DNA of 16,558 nucleotides from CAZYMF01 sp964648215. GTDB lineage: Bacteria > Desulfobacterota > Binatia > HRBIN30 > JACQVA1. Positions 7,281-13,891 of the stretch are shown one piece after another (positions within the stretch are counted from its first letter, which is position 1; each line of letters begins with the position of its first letter). The notes below the pieces were generated by a model. The model searched no databases. It saw only the letters and a list, made by a program, of their open reading frames with translations, and was not told where the DNA came from. A program made the position numbers and the translations under genes. The DNA lies in assembly GCA_964648215.1 (NCBI GenBank), contig CAZYMF010000104.1, positions 1 to 16,558 of the forward strand, written 5' to 3'.

Positions 7281-7281
7281 A

Positions 7282-9057
7282 ATGAACGGGGAGGCGCCCC
7301 TGGCCGTGGCCGAGGCGCCGCCCGCCAAGGAGGCGGCGCCGGGTGGTGGGCTGGGAGAGGTGTCGGCGCTGGCCTTTCTCCTGCGCCCGCGCTGGCTCGC
7401 CGCGCGCAACCGGGCCCGGCGGCTGACCCGGGCCGGCCGGGTGCAGGCGGCGGTCCTGGGGGCTCTGGCGCTCGCCTTCTCGGGCGCCGTCTTTCTCTTC
7501 TTCCGGCGGGCCTTGCTCTACTTCCTGTCGGTTCCCGATCTCGGCCCCGTGCTCACCTACAAGCTGTTGGGCATGGTGTTCCTGACCTTCTTCTCGATCC
7601 TGCTGTTCTCGAACATCATCACCTCGCTGTCGACGTTCTTCCTCGCCCGCGACCTCGATCGCCTGGCGGCCGCGCCGCTGCCGCAGTCGCGTTTCTTCTA
7701 CAGTCGCTTCATCGAGACCATGCTCGACTCGTCCTGGATGGTGATCCTGTTTGCCGTCCCGGCCTTTCTCGCCTACGGCGTGGTGCACCACACCGGGGCG
7801 CTGTTCTACGTCATGGTGGCTCTGACGCTGCCGCCGTTCCTGGTGATCCCGGCGGCGCTCGGCATCACCCTGACCGCGGTGCTGGTGAACGTGTTCCCGG
7901 CGCGCCGCACCAAGGACATCCTGCTCTTGCTGTCGATCGTGGCGGTGGCGGTGCTCTACCTGTTCTTCCGCATGCTGCAGCCCGAGCGGCTGGTGAATCC
8001 CGAGGCATTCGCGAACTTCATGGACTTCCTCGGCGCGATGCGCGCGCCCAGCTCGCCGTGGTTGCCGAGCACCTGGGCGGCGGAGACGTTGTTCCCGTTT
8101 CTCGGCCTCCGCGAGGGGTCGCCGGCGTTCTACTACCTGCTGCTGCTGAGCACGGCGGCCGTGACCGCGATGGGCAGCGAGTGGGCGCTGCGGCGGCTGT
8201 TCCTGCCCGGGTGGACCAAGGCCCAGGAGGGGCGGCAGGCCCGCCTCACCCGGCAACCGGCCTGGGAGTGGCTGCTGCGCCGGGCGACCGCACCGTTCGC
8301 GCCCCAGACGCGACTGCTGGTGGTGAAGGACGTCAAGGCTTTCTTCCGCGATACCAGCCAGTGGTCACAGCTCATCCTGCTGCTGGCGCTGGTGGTGGTC
8401 TACGTCTACAACTTCAGCGTGCTGCCGCTCCACGGCAGCCCGCTGGTGACGTTCTACTTCAAGAACGCCATCGCCTTCCTCAACCTGGCGTTGGCCGCTT
8501 TCGTGATCGCGGCGGTCGCGGTGCGGTTCATCTTTCCGTCGATCAGCCTCGAGGGCCAGGCGTTCTGGGTGCTGCGGACCGCGCCCCTGTCGCTGCGGCG
8601 GGTCTGGTGGGCGAAGTTCTGGGTGGGCCTGGTGCCGCTGCTGTTCCTCGGCGAGGTTCTGGTCGTGGCCACCAACTCGTACCTCCAGGTCATGCCGTTC
8701 ATGACGTGGCTGTCGTCGGGGACGCTGCTGGCGATGACCTTCAGCATCGTCAGCCTCGGTCTCGCGGTGGGCGTGGCCTACCCCAATTTCGATGCCGACA
8801 ACGCCGCTCGTATCGCCGCCGGTGCCGGCGGTCTGGTCTACATGATCCTGTGCATGTCCTTCATCGGGCTGGTCGTGGGCCTCGAGGCCTGGCCGGTCTA
8901 CGTCCTGTTCAGCAGCCACTTGCGCGGAACGCCGATTGCGGCCGGGCGCTGGGCGGGCATCGTGGCCTCCCTCGGCGCCGTTTTCTTTTTGAATCTGCTG
9001 GTTTTCGCCCTCTCCACCCGCTACGGGCTGCGTCGCCTCGCCGCGCTCGGGGATTGA
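7282..9057 (+). CDS. ABC transporter permease, large polytopic (ABC_tran_2-like)
   Basis: Membrane subunit of 591 aa encoded one base after the ATPase stop. A roughly 50-residue cytoplasmic N-terminus rich in Ala/Pro/Glu is followed by about 12 hydrophobic segments. These include VQAAVLGALALAFSGAVFLF (near residue 55), a pair near 92-120, WMVILFAVPAFLAYGVV, ILLLLSIVAVAVLYLFF, and others to the C-terminus. The central cytoplasmic segment has LLVVKDVKAFFRDTSQWSQL (about 345-365), a KD-x-FxRDxxQWSQ pattern I associate with the 'putative ABC transporter permease' family PF16949, as is the later AYPNFDADNAARIAAGAGGL. Length fits that family. The start is ATG 7282; the upstream in-frame stretch overlaps the ATPase. 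With the ATPase it would form an exporter, likely with two copies or a pseudo-symmetric single permease. Nothing nearby reveals the cargo. Confidence 0.88.
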   Translation: MNGEAPLAVAEAPPAKEAAPGGGLGEVSALAFLLRPRWLAARNRARRLTRAGRVQAAVLGALALAFSGAVFLFFRRALLYFLSVPDLGPVLTYKLLGMVFLTFFSILLFSNIITSLSTFFLARDLDRLAAAPLPQSRFFYSRFIETMLDSSWMVILFAVPAFLAYGVVHHTGALFYVMVALTLPPFLVIPAALGITLTAVLVNVFPARRTKDILLLLSIVAVAVLYLFFRMLQPERLVNPEAFANFMDFLGAMRAPSSPWLPSTWAAETLFPFLGLREGSPAFYYLLLLSTAAVTAMGSEWALRRLFLPGWTKAQEGRQARLTRQPAWEWLLRRATAPFAPQTRLLVVKDVKAFFRDTSQWSQLILLLALVVVYVYNFSVLPLHGSPLVTFYFKNAIAFLNLALAAFVIAAVAVRFIFPSISLEGQAFWVLRTAPLSLRRVWWAKFWVGLVPLLFLGEVLVVATNSYLQVMPFMTWLSSGTLLAMTFSIVSLGLAVGVAYPNFDADNAARIAAGAGGLVYMILCMSFIGLVVGLEAWPVYVLFSSHLRGTPIAAGRWAGIVASLGAVFFLNLLVFALSTRYGLRRLAALGD

Positions 9058-9065
9058 GGCCGGAG

Positions 9066-9083
9066 CGGGGCCTTCGGGCCTCG
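9066..9083 (+). terminator. UUCG-capped hairpin after ABC operon
   Basis: CGGGGCC (9066-9072), a TTCG tetraloop and GGCCTCG (9077-9083) form a 7-bp stem with one G-U pair, starting nine bases after the permease stop. A T-rich stretch (TTTTGTTG) follows only after 11 bases, so it may act as a weak intrinsic terminator or as a 3'-end stabiliser. Confidence 0.5.
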
Positions 9084-9118
9084 TCCAGCGAGAATTTTGT
9101 TGCCCTGAACGAGCGTTC

Positions 9119-9433
9119 ATGGTACACGCAGAGCCCAATATGCGCTTCGGAACAGATGCGGCCGAGCCCCACCATCATGTGACCACGCCCGAGGAACGCC
9201 TCCTCCTGGCGGTGATGCAGTCAGCCTTCTGGGATCTGGAGCATCGGGACCCCAGTGAGCGGGATCGGGCGCAGCGTTATTTTTTGGTCGAAGGTGACGA
9301 TCACCCGTTCAGCTTCGAATCGATCTGCCGTCATTTCGGCTGGTCGCCGGGTCGGATTCGTAAGCAGTTGTCCGGCCAGCTGATCATGAGCGCGTCGGCG
9401 GCAGTCTGCGTTCAATCGCTGGGACAGCGCTAG
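9119..9433 (+). CDS. Small conserved-looking protein, HTH-like
   Basis: Protein of 104 aa from ATG 9119 (ATG 9140 would give a shorter form, MRFGTDAAEPHHH). It has a helical segment TPEERLLLAVMQSAFWDLEH, a charged stretch DPSERDRAQRYFLVEGDD, then PFSFESICRHFGWSPGRIRKQL. This layout resembles a family of small deltaproteobacterial hypothetical proteins with a PFSFxNICExLGxxPxxLR ending, which looks like a helix-turn-helix; I know the pattern by recall only. It has no signal peptide or membrane segment. The preceding hairpin separates it from the ABC operon, and its start lies 61 bases after the permease stop. A DNA-binding or regulatory role is the best guess from the HTH-like end, but its target is unknown. 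Stop codon at 9431-9433. Confidence 0.68.
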   Translation: MVHAEPNMRFGTDAAEPHHHVTTPEERLLLAVMQSAFWDLEHRDPSERDRAQRYFLVEGDDHPFSFESICRHFGWSPGRIRKQLSGQLIMSASAAVCVQSLGQR

Positions 9434-9560
9434 AAGGTCGTTTCTGGCAGTCGGCAACGCGGTTTCCCGCTCGCCTTCCTTCCCGAGCGGAAGAGCGAAA
9501 TGAACGGCGACTGGTCGCACCCTCGCTTTTTCGCGCCACGCTGCGTGGCTAGGGCTTCGC

Positions 9561-9589
9561 TTGACGGAGGCGGGGCCGGCTCTTATCCT
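9561..9589 (+). promoter_or_regulatory. Candidate sigma-70-type promoter of mobA
   Basis: TTGACG (9561-9566) and TATCCT (9584-9589) are separated by exactly 17 bases. The -35 box matches the consensus at five of six positions and the -10 box at four of six. Transcription would start near 9596, which leaves a leader of about 70 bases before ATG 9667 but almost none before GTG 9604, and so favours the ATG. The rest of the 233-base gap (9434-9666) holds two hairpins without T-tracts. Confidence 0.45.
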
Positions 9590-9666
9590 CCGCGACGACA
9601 GCGGTGTCCGGTGTGCGTTCTGAAAGGTCCGAGCTCCACTCTCCGACGGCCAGCAGCGAGACGGTC

Positions 9667-10308
9667 ATGGGGGCTGCAGGACAGCTGAGCTCGGAGGTAG
9701 CCGGGATCATCCTGGCCGGTGGTCAGAACAGCCGCATGGGGGGGCAGGACAAGGCTTTTCTCACCGTGGAGGGGCAATCCGTCTTCGAGCGCACCCTGGG
9801 CCTGTTGCGGTGCAGCTTCCCGCAAGTCGTGGTGGTCAGCAACCGTCCGGAGAAGTATCGCGACTTTCCCGTCGAGGTGACTACGGACGAGCTTCCCGGC
9901 CTCGGCCCACTCGGCGGCATCCATGCCGGCTTGGGTCGCGTTCGGTACCCGTACGCCTTCGTGGTGGCCTGCGACATGCCGTTCCTGCGGGTGGAGCCGA
10001 TTCGCTTTCTGGTCTCGCGCCTGCACGGGCAGGACGCGGTGATTCCCCGCTGGGAAGACGACATCGAGCCGCTCCATGCGCTCTACGCGACGCGATTGCG
10101 CGACCGGATTTCCGGCGCCATCGGACGCGGTGCGCGCGCCATTCGCGAGTTCCTCCCGGAAGCGGAGGTCGACTACGTGCCCGAGGAGGAGATGCGGCGG
10201 TGCGCGGGAGCGGAGGAGTCCTTCCGCAACGTGAACACGCCGGAGGAGGCCGCCCGGTTTGCGGTGCGGCGACACGGAGGCGGCGGACGCGGACCAGTTG
10301 CCCGTTGA
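9667..10308 (+). CDS. mobA: Molybdenum cofactor guanylyltransferase MobA
   Basis: Cytoplasmic enzyme that transfers GMP from GTP to molybdopterin-Mo, giving the guanine dinucleotide cofactor of DMSO-reductase-family enzymes. From ATG 9667 it is 213 aa, the normal length. Motifs: nucleotide-binding LAGGQNSRMGGQDKAFL (17-32), TDELPGLGPLGGIHAGL (73-89), metal-binding ACDMPFL (101-107), EPLHALY (134-140) and FRNVNTPEE (187-195). All are intact. A GTG at 9604 would add 21 residues of no similarity to the family, so the ATG is preferred; neither has a strong ribosome-binding site. A plausible promoter lies upstream. No molybdoenzyme or other moa/moe gene is in the window, so it looks like a stand-alone gene. 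A related sugar or CTP-type nucleotidyltransferase is the only alternative, and it is less likely given the GPLGGI and NVNTPEE motifs. Confidence 0.93.
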   Translation: MGAAGQLSSEVAGIILAGGQNSRMGGQDKAFLTVEGQSVFERTLGLLRCSFPQVVVVSNRPEKYRDFPVEVTTDELPGLGPLGGIHAGLGRVRYPYAFVVACDMPFLRVEPIRFLVSRLHGQDAVIPRWEDDIEPLHALYATRLRDRISGAIGRGARAIREFLPEAEVDYVPEEEMRRCAGAEESFRNVNTPEEAARFAVRRHGGGGRGPVAR

Positions 10309-10334
10309 CGTGAGGCGGCGAGCGGCAGTAAGGT
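10305..10334 (+). promoter_or_regulatory. Candidate promoter before transglutaminase-like gene
   Basis: TTGACG (10305-10310, overlapping the mobA stop) and TAAGGT (10329-10334) are 18 bases apart. The -35 box is good and the -10 box matches only three of six positions. It would leave a leader of about 150 bases before the next gene. The rest of 10309-10487 shows no other convincing feature. Confidence 0.28.
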
Positions 10335-10487
10335 GGCGCTACGATCGACCTGCAGCGATTCCAGCGACCAATTTTGCTTGTGAGCGATTCGTCTCGCCAA
10401 GAAGAAAAGGGGGCGTCAGGCCTTTCCCTGTCGACATGACATGTGCAGTGTGTCCGCGCGTATGACGGTTCTGGAGTGTAATCTGTG

Positions 10488-11102
10488 ATGGATCAGGCGA
10501 GTATTCGCGCCGCTTTCGAGAAATGGGCCGCCGGTCGCGATGCGGTTGCGACCCGCGTCTCTCTGTTCGAACACGTGCGCGACATCCCGTACGTCTATCC
10601 CGCCAGCCGTGACCCGGCGGAGGTTCTACGCCTGAACGCCGGCTCATGCTCGGGGAAGCACTATCTGCTCGGCGAGCTGTTGCGGATGCAGGGGCTCAAG
10701 GTGCGCAACATGATCTGCCGGCACCGCTTCAACGAGTCGCCGCTGCCCTTTCCCGACGACATGCAGGCTATGCTGATGAAGAACGAGATCGTCGACTTGC
10801 ACGATTACCTGCAGGTGCACATCGACGATCAGTGGATCGAGATCGACGCCACCTGGGAGCTGGGTCTGCGCGAGTTCGGCTTCCCCGTCACCGAGAACTG
10901 GGACGGCCGCCAGCCGATGTTGCTCAGCGTGGTGGTGGATGAGGAGTTCGTCGTCGACGGCGATCCGGCCCGCACCAAGGAAGAGATGCTCTCCAAGCTG
11001 GTGCCGCGCCAGCGGATGCTGCGCAAGCAGTTCCTCGAGTCTCTCAGCGGCTGGGTGCAGGAGCTCACGGCCGAGATGCGTCGCGAGGACGAAGCCGGGT
11101 AG
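10488..11102 (+). CDS. Transglutaminase-like cysteine hydrolase, 204 aa
   Basis: Cytoplasmic protein of the transglutaminase/protease-like superfamily, judged by a complete Cys-His-Asp arrangement. Cys54 is in LNAGSCSGKHYLLGELLRMQGL, which looks like the nucleophile helix; His105 is in DLHDYLQVHID; Asp120 is in QWIEIDATWE. The spacing and the strand after His (HDYLQV) match the HaWvEv...vDpTw layout of the fold. It has no signal peptide or membrane segment, unlike many transglutaminase-core proteins, and its C-terminus (about 160-204) is charged and helical (EEMLSKLVPRQRMLRKQFLESL). The start is ATG 10488; a GTG immediately before it (10485) is also possible. The Nudix gene begins eight bases after its stop, so the two form an operon. 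Family members act as proteases, peptide N-glycanases or amidases; the substrate here cannot be inferred. Confidence 0.8.
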   Translation: MDQASIRAAFEKWAAGRDAVATRVSLFEHVRDIPYVYPASRDPAEVLRLNAGSCSGKHYLLGELLRMQGLKVRNMICRHRFNESPLPFPDDMQAMLMKNEIVDLHDYLQVHIDDQWIEIDATWELGLREFGFPVTENWDGRQPMLLSVVVDEEFVVDGDPARTKEEMLSKLVPRQRMLRKQFLESLSGWVQELTAEMRREDEAG

Positions 11103-11110
11103 GAAACGCG

Positions 11111-11629
11111 GTGGGCGGCGAGGAGCTGGTCGACATCGTCGACGAGGAAGATCACGTCGTTGGTCAGGCCCCGCGGCGCGAGATACGAGCGCGCCGGCTG
11201 CGACACCGCGCCGCCTACGTCCTGCTGTTCAACGCGGCCGGCCAGCTCTTCGTTCATCGGCGGACGAAAACCAAGGACATCTATCCCGGTTACTACGATA
11301 TCGCCTTCGGCGGCGTCGTCGGCGCCGGCGAGGATTTCGAGGCTGCCGCCCACCGCGAGCTCGGCGAGGAGGCCGGTGTCATCGGCGCGCGGCTGCGGCG
11401 CGTGCTCGGCTTCCAGTTCGACGACGAGACCAACCACGTCAACGGCGAGGTCTACACCGCGACCTACGATGGGGCCCTGAGGCTGCAGGCCAGTGAGATC
11501 GACGGCGGCCAGTGGATGGATCTGGACCAGGTGGTCGATCTCAGCCAGCGCGAGCCGATCTGCCCGGACGGGATCGAGGCGCTGCGGCTCTACCTCGATC
11601 GGCTGAATCAGGTTCGCGGCGGGGTCTGA
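11111..11629 (+). CDS. Nudix hydrolase
   Basis: Enzyme of 172 aa hydrolysing a nucleoside diphosphate linked to another moiety, or an isoprenoid-like diphosphate, in the cytoplasm. The Nudix box G-x5-E-x7-REU-x-EE-x-GU is complete: Gly68, Glu74, Arg82-Glu83-Leu84, Glu86-Glu87, Gly89-Val90. The N-terminal part (VDIVDEEDHVVGQAPRREIRARRLRHRA) and the inner HRRTKTKDIYPGYYDIAFGG follow the layout of the YfcD/isopentenyl-diphosphate-isomerase-like Nudix group, although that group is broad. The start is GTG 11111 with AGGA at 11101-11104 seven bases upstream; the frame offers no ATG that keeps the N-terminal strand. Coupled to the transglutaminase-like gene. Convergent with the small minus-strand gene, whose stop lies seven bases past this one. 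Confidence 0.9.
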   Translation: MGGEELVDIVDEEDHVVGQAPRREIRARRLRHRAAYVLLFNAAGQLFVHRRTKTKDIYPGYYDIAFGGVVGAGEDFEAAAHRELGEEAGVIGARLRRVLGFQFDDETNHVNGEVYTATYDGALRLQASEIDGGQWMDLDQVVDLSQREPICPDGIEALRLYLDRLNQVRGGV

Positions 11630-11635
11630 AGCGGC

Positions 11636-11809
11636 TCAGCTCCCGCCGGAGCTCTCCGCCGGTGGCTCGACGCGCCGCGCCGCCTGCGCCAGGACTGTCT
11701 TGCGCAGCCCGCTCGCGTTCTCGATCGTGATGTGGTCTCCCGCGACCGCGACGACCGTGAACGTGCCCGGTGCCGACATGATGATCACCTTGTCTCCCAC
11801 CTGCAGCAT
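11636..11809 (-). CDS. Small SH3/KOW-like protein, 57 aa
   Basis: Short gene from ATG 11809 (preceded by AAGGGGGG close to the start) to TGA 11636-11638. The protein reads as a small beta-barrel: MLQVGDKVIIMSAPGTFTVV, then AVAGDHITIENASGLRKTV, then a basic ARRVEPP and a Ser/Gly-rich tail. The pattern GDKV..PG.FTVVAV.G..ITIE is what one sees in KOW or SH3-like small barrels, which bind RNA, DNA or peptides. I have no named family. GC-rich codon use and the strand-turn periodicity argue that it is real, and it fills an otherwise empty space. An extension to 11848 is open but starts at an unsupported codon. Convergent with the Nudix gene. Confidence 0.6.
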   Translation of the reverse strand: MLQVGDKVIIMSAPGTFTVVAVAGDHITIENASGLRKTVLAQAARRVEPPAESSGGS

Positions 11810-11868
11810 CGCCCCCCTTCCGTCGCGTCCCGTATAGCGTTCTCGCACCGGCGGAGCAACGCGGGCAG

Positions 11869-11880
11869 GGATTGCAATCC
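11869..11880. repeat. Perfect 12-base palindrome
   Basis: GGATTGCAATCC is fully self-complementary. It lies 44 bases left of the large palindromic element and is followed at 11881-11912 by sequence (TATGGGCTTCCAGCCTGTGCG) resembling one half of a dispersed GGCTTCCAGCCTG-type palindromic repeat. No second half is present here. Confidence 0.5.
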
Positions 11881-11912
11881 TGGTCGTATGGGCTTCCAGC
11901 CTGTGCGCCGCA

Positions 11913-12055
11913 CTCCAGCAGGCTGCTGAAAAGCGTCTCGGACACCTCTTCGACGAGCTCCGGATGAGCGGAAGAGTACAACGAAATCGGGGCGGGGTCC
12001 GCTGATGCTGAGCGTGTCGAAGCAGCGGGAGGGGCTCTTCAGCAGCGTGCTAGAG
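11913..12055. repeat. 143-bp near-palindromic element (MITE/REP-like)
   Basis: The 22-base ends at 11913-11934 and 12034-12055 are inverted repeats matching at 19 of 22 positions (core GCTGCTGAA / TTCAGCAGC). A second nested pair, 11949-11971 against 11999-12021, matches at 18 of 23. Both pairs share one centre (about 11984-11985), so the whole 143 bases could fold into a single long hairpin. There is no transposase frame inside, which makes it a MITE- or REP-like non-autonomous element. It lies directly before tadA and its right end reads TAGAG, leading into GAGGAGAG. Target-site duplication was not found by eye. Many copies in the genome would support mobility. Confidence 0.7.
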
Positions 12056-12063
12056 GAGAGAGA

Positions 12064-12621
12064 GTGGCGTTGCCGCTGGTCCGAGGGCTGTGGTACGTGT
12101 CCGAACGGATGACACCCGCCACGGATGCCGCCGACAGCCGCTGGATGCGCCGGGCGCTGCAGCTTGCCGCGCAGGCGGGCGAGCGTGGTGAGGTTCCGGT
12201 CGGCGCGGTGATCGTGCGGGAAGGGGTCGAGATCGGCGCCGGTCACAACCAGCCGATCGCGAGCTCGGATCCCACCGCGCACGCGGAGATCGTCGCCGTG
12301 CGGCAGGCCGCCGCCCGAGAGGGCAACTATCGTCTGCCGCGCACCATCCTGTACGTGACGATGGAGCCGTGCTCCATGTGCGTTGGCGCGCTGATCCACG
12401 CACGCGTGCAGCGGGTGGTTTTCGGCGCGCTCGACCCGAAGGGTGGGGCGCTGGGCTCGGTCATCGACCTCAATGCCGCGGGTCTGCACAACCACCGCCT
12501 GGAGGTCGCCGGCGGCATGCTGGCGGACGAGAGCGCCGCGCTGCTGCAGTCGTTCTTCCGCCACCGGCGGCAGGTGGCCGTGCCCGGGGTCGGCCCTCGC
12601 CAATCGCCCGGAGATGCTTGA
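12064..12621 (+). CDS. tadA: tRNA adenosine(34) deaminase TadA
   Basis: Zinc-dependent deaminase converting A34 to inosine in tRNA-Arg(ACG), needed to read CGN codons. Signature elements: RWMRRALQLA near the start, GEVPVGAVIV, the HAE motif (TAHAEIVAV, His58/Glu60 counting from 12109) and PCSMCVGALIHARVQRVVFGA (Cys88, Cys91), then DPKGGALGS and a C-terminal helix with LQSFFRHRR. All zinc and catalytic residues are intact. Two starts are plausible. GTG 12064 has AGAGGAG at 12052-12058 with five-base spacing but adds a 15-residue prefix. ATG 12109 begins 11 residues before WMRR, much like E. coli TadA, but lacks a clear ribosome-binding site. The longer form is listed for its ribosome-binding site. 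The ribosome-binding site overlaps the end of the palindromic element. Confidence 0.93.
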   Translation: MALPLVRGLWYVSERMTPATDAADSRWMRRALQLAAQAGERGEVPVGAVIVREGVEIGAGHNQPIASSDPTAHAEIVAVRQAAAREGNYRLPRTILYVTMEPCSMCVGALIHARVQRVVFGALDPKGGALGSVIDLNAAGLHNHRLEVAGGMLADESAALLQSFFRHRRQVAVPGVGPRQSPGDA

Positions 12622-12648
12622 CCCGCCGCTGCTGTCGGCGCGACAGTG

Positions 12649-12668
12649 CGGGCAGTGGCGCGTGCCCG
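12649..12668. terminator. Weak hairpin between convergent tadA and GT4 genes
   Basis: CGGGCA (12649-12654) and TGCCCG (12663-12668) form a 6-bp perfect stem with an eight-base loop, inside the 96-base convergent space. There is no T-tract on either strand. It is listed because it is the only structure between two facing genes. Confidence 0.25.
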
Positions 12669-12717
12669 AGTGGAGCGAGAGTCTCTTGCGGTCGCGAGTC
12701 GGGCGTTCGTCGAGCAA

Positions 12718-13878
12718 CTAGACCGTGTCTTCGAAGCGATCGACGATCTCCCGCACCGCGGCGCAAAACGCTTCCGCCGTAAAGAGGGCGCGGCGCGCCT
12801 CCAGGCGCCTGCGCAGCTCCGTTTCCAACGCGACGTTGGCGAGAACACGCTCGATCTTGTCCGCCGCTTCCGTCACGTCGTCGAAGAGCAGTCGCGATTC
12901 GCCTCCCACGATCTCCACCGGTCCTCCCGAGTTGTGCGCGAACAGAAGACAGCCGGCCCGGACGATCTCGGCCGGACCCAAGCCAAAATGCTCGTTCTCC
13001 ATGGTGTGGATTCCGTAGCGGTGACTCGCGACTGCCGCCTTCAGCTCGTCGCGCGTCACATTCAGGCGAAGGCGAAACCAAGGCCGCGTGGCCGCCAATT
13101 GCTGCAAGCGCCGTTCGTATTTGGCATCGTCGCGATGGCCGATCAGCGTCAGCGCGAGATCATGGCCGCGGCGGCGCACTTTCTCGACGATTTCGACCGC
13201 CATCTCCCAGCGTTTGCAGCCATTCAGTCGTCCCACCGCCGCCAGGGCGCAGCGGCGATGCTCCCACGAGGTGTCGGGGAAGTCGCCCGCCACGGGGGGG
13301 AACACGATCAAGGAGTCGATGCCGTGAACGCTGCGAATTCGGCCGGCGATGAAAGACGAGTTGGCAATCGAGAGGTTGCGCCGCAGGCCTTCATTTGTGC
13401 TACGAGCCATGCGCGCGCAGAGCTGCCGATAGGCATGAAGCGTTCCTGGAATGTAGTGATACCAGCGCATATCGTCTCTGGGGCGCGGCAGAAAGACCCA
13501 GGGATGATGAACGTAGTTGATTCCCCGCCGGCCGAAATCCATTTCGTTCTGGGTACCGAACAAGATATCGTACCGATGCCGGCGGTCGAGACGCTGGGCG
13601 AGGCGCATCGTCAAGCAGAGTTCCAGCAACGCTGCGGGCGTGGGAAAGGCGCGCAGCAGGCGCAGATAGCGCGCGGGCGCGAGGTGAACGCGGAAATCGC
13701 CGTCGCGCAGGGAGGTGCCCCAACTGCCATTGATCGCCTCGTAATCTACCGGCTGCAGTGTTGCCAGCGAGAGATCGCAGTTTTGTCGCAAGGCTTGCAG
13801 GGTCCATGCGGCTACGGCGTTGCCTCCCCCGCTCGCGGTCAAGCGGGGATGGGTCACGAGCACACGCTTCTTGGTCAT
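12718..13878 (-). CDS. Family 4 glycosyltransferase
   Basis: GT-B fold, retaining glycosyltransferase of 386 aa that transfers a sugar from a nucleotide- or lipid-linked donor, probably for cell-surface glycan assembly. N-terminal domain: glycine-rich acceptor/donor loop SGGGN (16-20), then YVHHPW (122-127) and VFPPV (192-196). The C-terminal nucleotide-binding domain has GRLNGCKRWEMAVEIV (216-231), TLIGHRDD, then MENEHFGLGPAEIVRAGC (293-310) holding the EX7E-like acidic region, and FAHNSGGPVEIVG (313-325). The HFGLGPAEIVRAG and SGGPVEIV pattern recalls ALG11-like GT4 enzymes, though bacterial function is unknown. The start is ATG 13878; GTG 13884 would add two residues. It stands alone with no glycan locus around it. 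The acceptor is unidentified. Confidence 0.9.
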   Translation of the reverse strand: MTKKRVLVTHPRLTASGGGNAVAAWTLQALRQNCDLSLATLQPVDYEAINGSWGTSLRDGDFRVHLAPARYLRLLRAFPTPAALLELCLTMRLAQRLDRRHRYDILFGTQNEMDFGRRGINYVHHPWVFLPRPRDDMRWYHYIPGTLHAYRQLCARMARSTNEGLRRNLSIANSSFIAGRIRSVHGIDSLIVFPPVAGDFPDTSWEHRRCALAAVGRLNGCKRWEMAVEIVEKVRRRGHDLALTLIGHRDDAKYERRLQQLAATRPWFRLRLNVTRDELKAAVASHRYGIHTMENEHFGLGPAEIVRAGCLLFAHNSGGPVEIVGGESRLLFDDVTEAADKIERVLANVALETELRRRLEARRALFTAEAFCAAVREIVDRFEDTV

Positions 13879-13891
13879 TCGCACGCTTGTA

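Noticed and set aside
7126..8256. 376-codon minus-strand open frame
   Set aside because: Antisense to the ABC permease, with low-complexity charged sequence and no family motif.
9467..9549. Hairpins CCGCTCG/CGAGCGG and GCCACG/CGTGGC as terminators
   Set aside because: Stems are real but no T-tract follows on the plus strand.
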